Shown here one piece after another: positions 63,278 to 64,000 of a stretch of 64,000 nt of DNA (positions are counted from its first letter, which is position 1; the number at the start of each line of letters is the position of its first letter). The DNA comes from Lachnospiraceae bacterium. Its GTDB lineage: Bacteria; Bacillota; Clostridia; Lachnospirales; Lachnospiraceae. Location: the NCBI GenBank assembly GCA_016294075.1, contig JAEDCQ010000008.1:1-64000 (forward strand). Direction: 5' to 3'. Both the position numbers and the translations under genes were made by a program. The notes beneath the pieces were generated by a model. That model saw nothing but the letters and a program-made list of their open reading frames with translations. It ran no database searches and had not been told where the DNA came from.

Positions 63278-64000
63278 ATGCATTCAGTTGAAATAAAGGC
63301 GATGGCAAAGATAAATTTGGGTCTGGATGTGCTTAGACGAAGAGAGAGCGGCTATCATGAAGTAAAGATGGTGATGCAGACAGTAAATCTGTATGATACA
63401 TTAGTATTTACAAAAAGAGAAGATACGACGATATCCATTACAACCAATACAGGTGAGCTTCCGCTTGATGAAAATAATCTTATATATAAGGCCGCAAAAA
63501 TTTTATTTATGTATGTGGGATGTGAGTATGGAACGGATATTCATCTGGAAAAAAGGATACCGATTGCGGCCGGAATGGCAGGCGGAAGCACGGATGCAGC
63601 AGCAACACTTTTAGCATTAAATTCTTTATATGAATTCGGTTTAACGAAAGAGGGACTTGCAAAGCTTGGTGTTAAGATAGGTGCCGATGTGCCATATTGC
63701 ATCTACGGGGGGACATATTTGTCGGAGGGAATCGGAGAAATACTGACTAAGCTTCCGGATGCACCCGATTGTTATATTGTTATTGCAAAGCCGGAAATCG
63801 GTGTATCGACGAAATATGTATATGAAAATCTCCATATTGAAACCGTGAAAGAACATCCCGATATAGATGGTATGGTAAAGGCTATATATGAGCAGAGCAT
63901 AGACGGTGTCATAGAGAAAATGGGTAACGTTCTTGAAACAGTCACGATAAAACGTTATCCGGAGATTGAAACAATGAAACAGTGCCTGCTTGCAGACGGA
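63278..64000 (+). CDS. ispE: 4-diphosphocytidyl-2-C-methyl-D-erythritol kinase, partial
   Basis: 241 codons of an open frame that runs off the right edge; ATG at 63278 has GGAGG upstream. The GHMP-kinase motif PIAAGMAGGSTDAAATLLALN and the opening IKAMAKINLGLDVLRRRESGYHEV identify IspE, which phosphorylates CDP-methylerythritol in the non-mevalonate isoprenoid pathway. A full protein is about 285-300 residues, so roughly 45-60 residues are missing. In Bacillus ispE lies upstream of purR-yabJ-spoVG; here spoVG is far away. Confidence 0.93.
   Translation, partial: MHSVEIKAMAKINLGLDVLRRRESGYHEVKMVMQTVNLYDTLVFTKREDTTISITTNTGELPLDENNLIYKAAKILFMYVGCEYGTDIHLEKRIPIAAGMAGGSTDAAATLLALNSLYEFGLTKEGLAKLGVKIGADVPYCIYGGTYLSEGIGEILTKLPDAPDCYIVIAKPEIGVSTKYVYENLHIETVKEHPDIDGMVKAIYEQSIDGVIEKMGNVLETVTIKRYPEIETMKQCLLADG

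Noticed and set aside
1..64000. CRISPR arrays, tRNA or rRNA genes, prophage or insertion sequences
   Set aside because: No repeat-spacer pattern, cloverleaf, transposase, integrase or phage structural gene was found in the sequence.

Overview
The window looks like the chromosome of a low-GC, endospore-lineage Firmicute, most likely a Lachnospiraceae (Clostridium cluster XIVa) gut anaerobe. The support is: sporulation-lineage genes (spoVG, spoVT, a SpoIIQ-like M23 protein, a SPOCS-LysM protein), a GlgC/GlgD pair, a long-form PRPP synthetase, an ammonia-dependent AsnA, a T-box leader, strong AGGAGG ribosome sites with several GTG/TTG starts, and near-consensus sigma-A promoters. I see no rRNA, tRNA, insertion sequence, prophage or CRISPR array. 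It is mostly core housekeeping sequence with a few lineage-specific genes set in it.

Layout. 0-5.4 kb: a D-lyxose-isomerase-like cupin, then a run of tsaC/sua5 (ywlC), rpiB, upp, a dCMP deaminase and a secreted coiled-coil/SleB cell-wall hydrolase, closed by a bidirectional terminator shared with a convergent DUF402 gene. 5.6-12.9 kb: a complete F-type ATP synthase operon (atpZ, atpI, then a-c-b-delta-alpha-gamma-beta-epsilon) behind one strong promoter; its c subunit carries residues expected for sodium binding. The order ywlC-rpiB-upp-atp resembles Bacillus subtilis. 12.9-20.5 kb: a small orphan protein, a large membrane-anchored protein ending in a degenerate C39-like fold, queT with a candidate preQ1 leader, and a heterodimeric ABC exporter. 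20.5-25.4 kb (minus strand): murC, then dnaD-dnaC-prs, with paired DnaA boxes upstream of dnaD.

25.7-38.5 kb: glgC-glgD, spoVG, pth, mfd, a HAD phosphatase, an AlkD-like glycosylase, asnS-asnA, an XRE membrane regulator and spoVT. This is a spread-out version of the spoVG-pth-mfd-spoVT neighbourhood of Bacillus. 38.5-50.1 kb: pncB (minus), a padR-HAAS membrane pair behind a promoter with three 36-bp-phased repeats, a T-box-controlled type-2 ileS, glycogen phosphorylase, and a YbhJ-type aconitase homologue. 50.3-56.3 kb: an EF-hand-like protein, a SpoIIQ-like protein, a GH9-like pseudoenzyme lipoprotein, ddl and murF. 56.2-64 kb: plsC, pyrC-pyrK-pyrD, a YczE/YitT-type membrane protein, the SPOCS-LysM protein, an unknown protein, and ispE running off the right edge.

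How the genes work together: PRPP made by Prs feeds Upp, PncB and pyrimidine synthesis (pyrCKD). GlgC/GlgD and GlgP build and degrade glycogen. MurC, Ddl and MurF make the peptidoglycan precursor, and several neighbours are wall-directed. No clearly new multi-gene system stands out. The most worthwhile loci are the DnaA boxes upstream of dnaD, the GH9-like pseudoenzyme beside wall genes, the phased repeats before padR, the candidate preQ1 leader and the degenerate C39-like protein.
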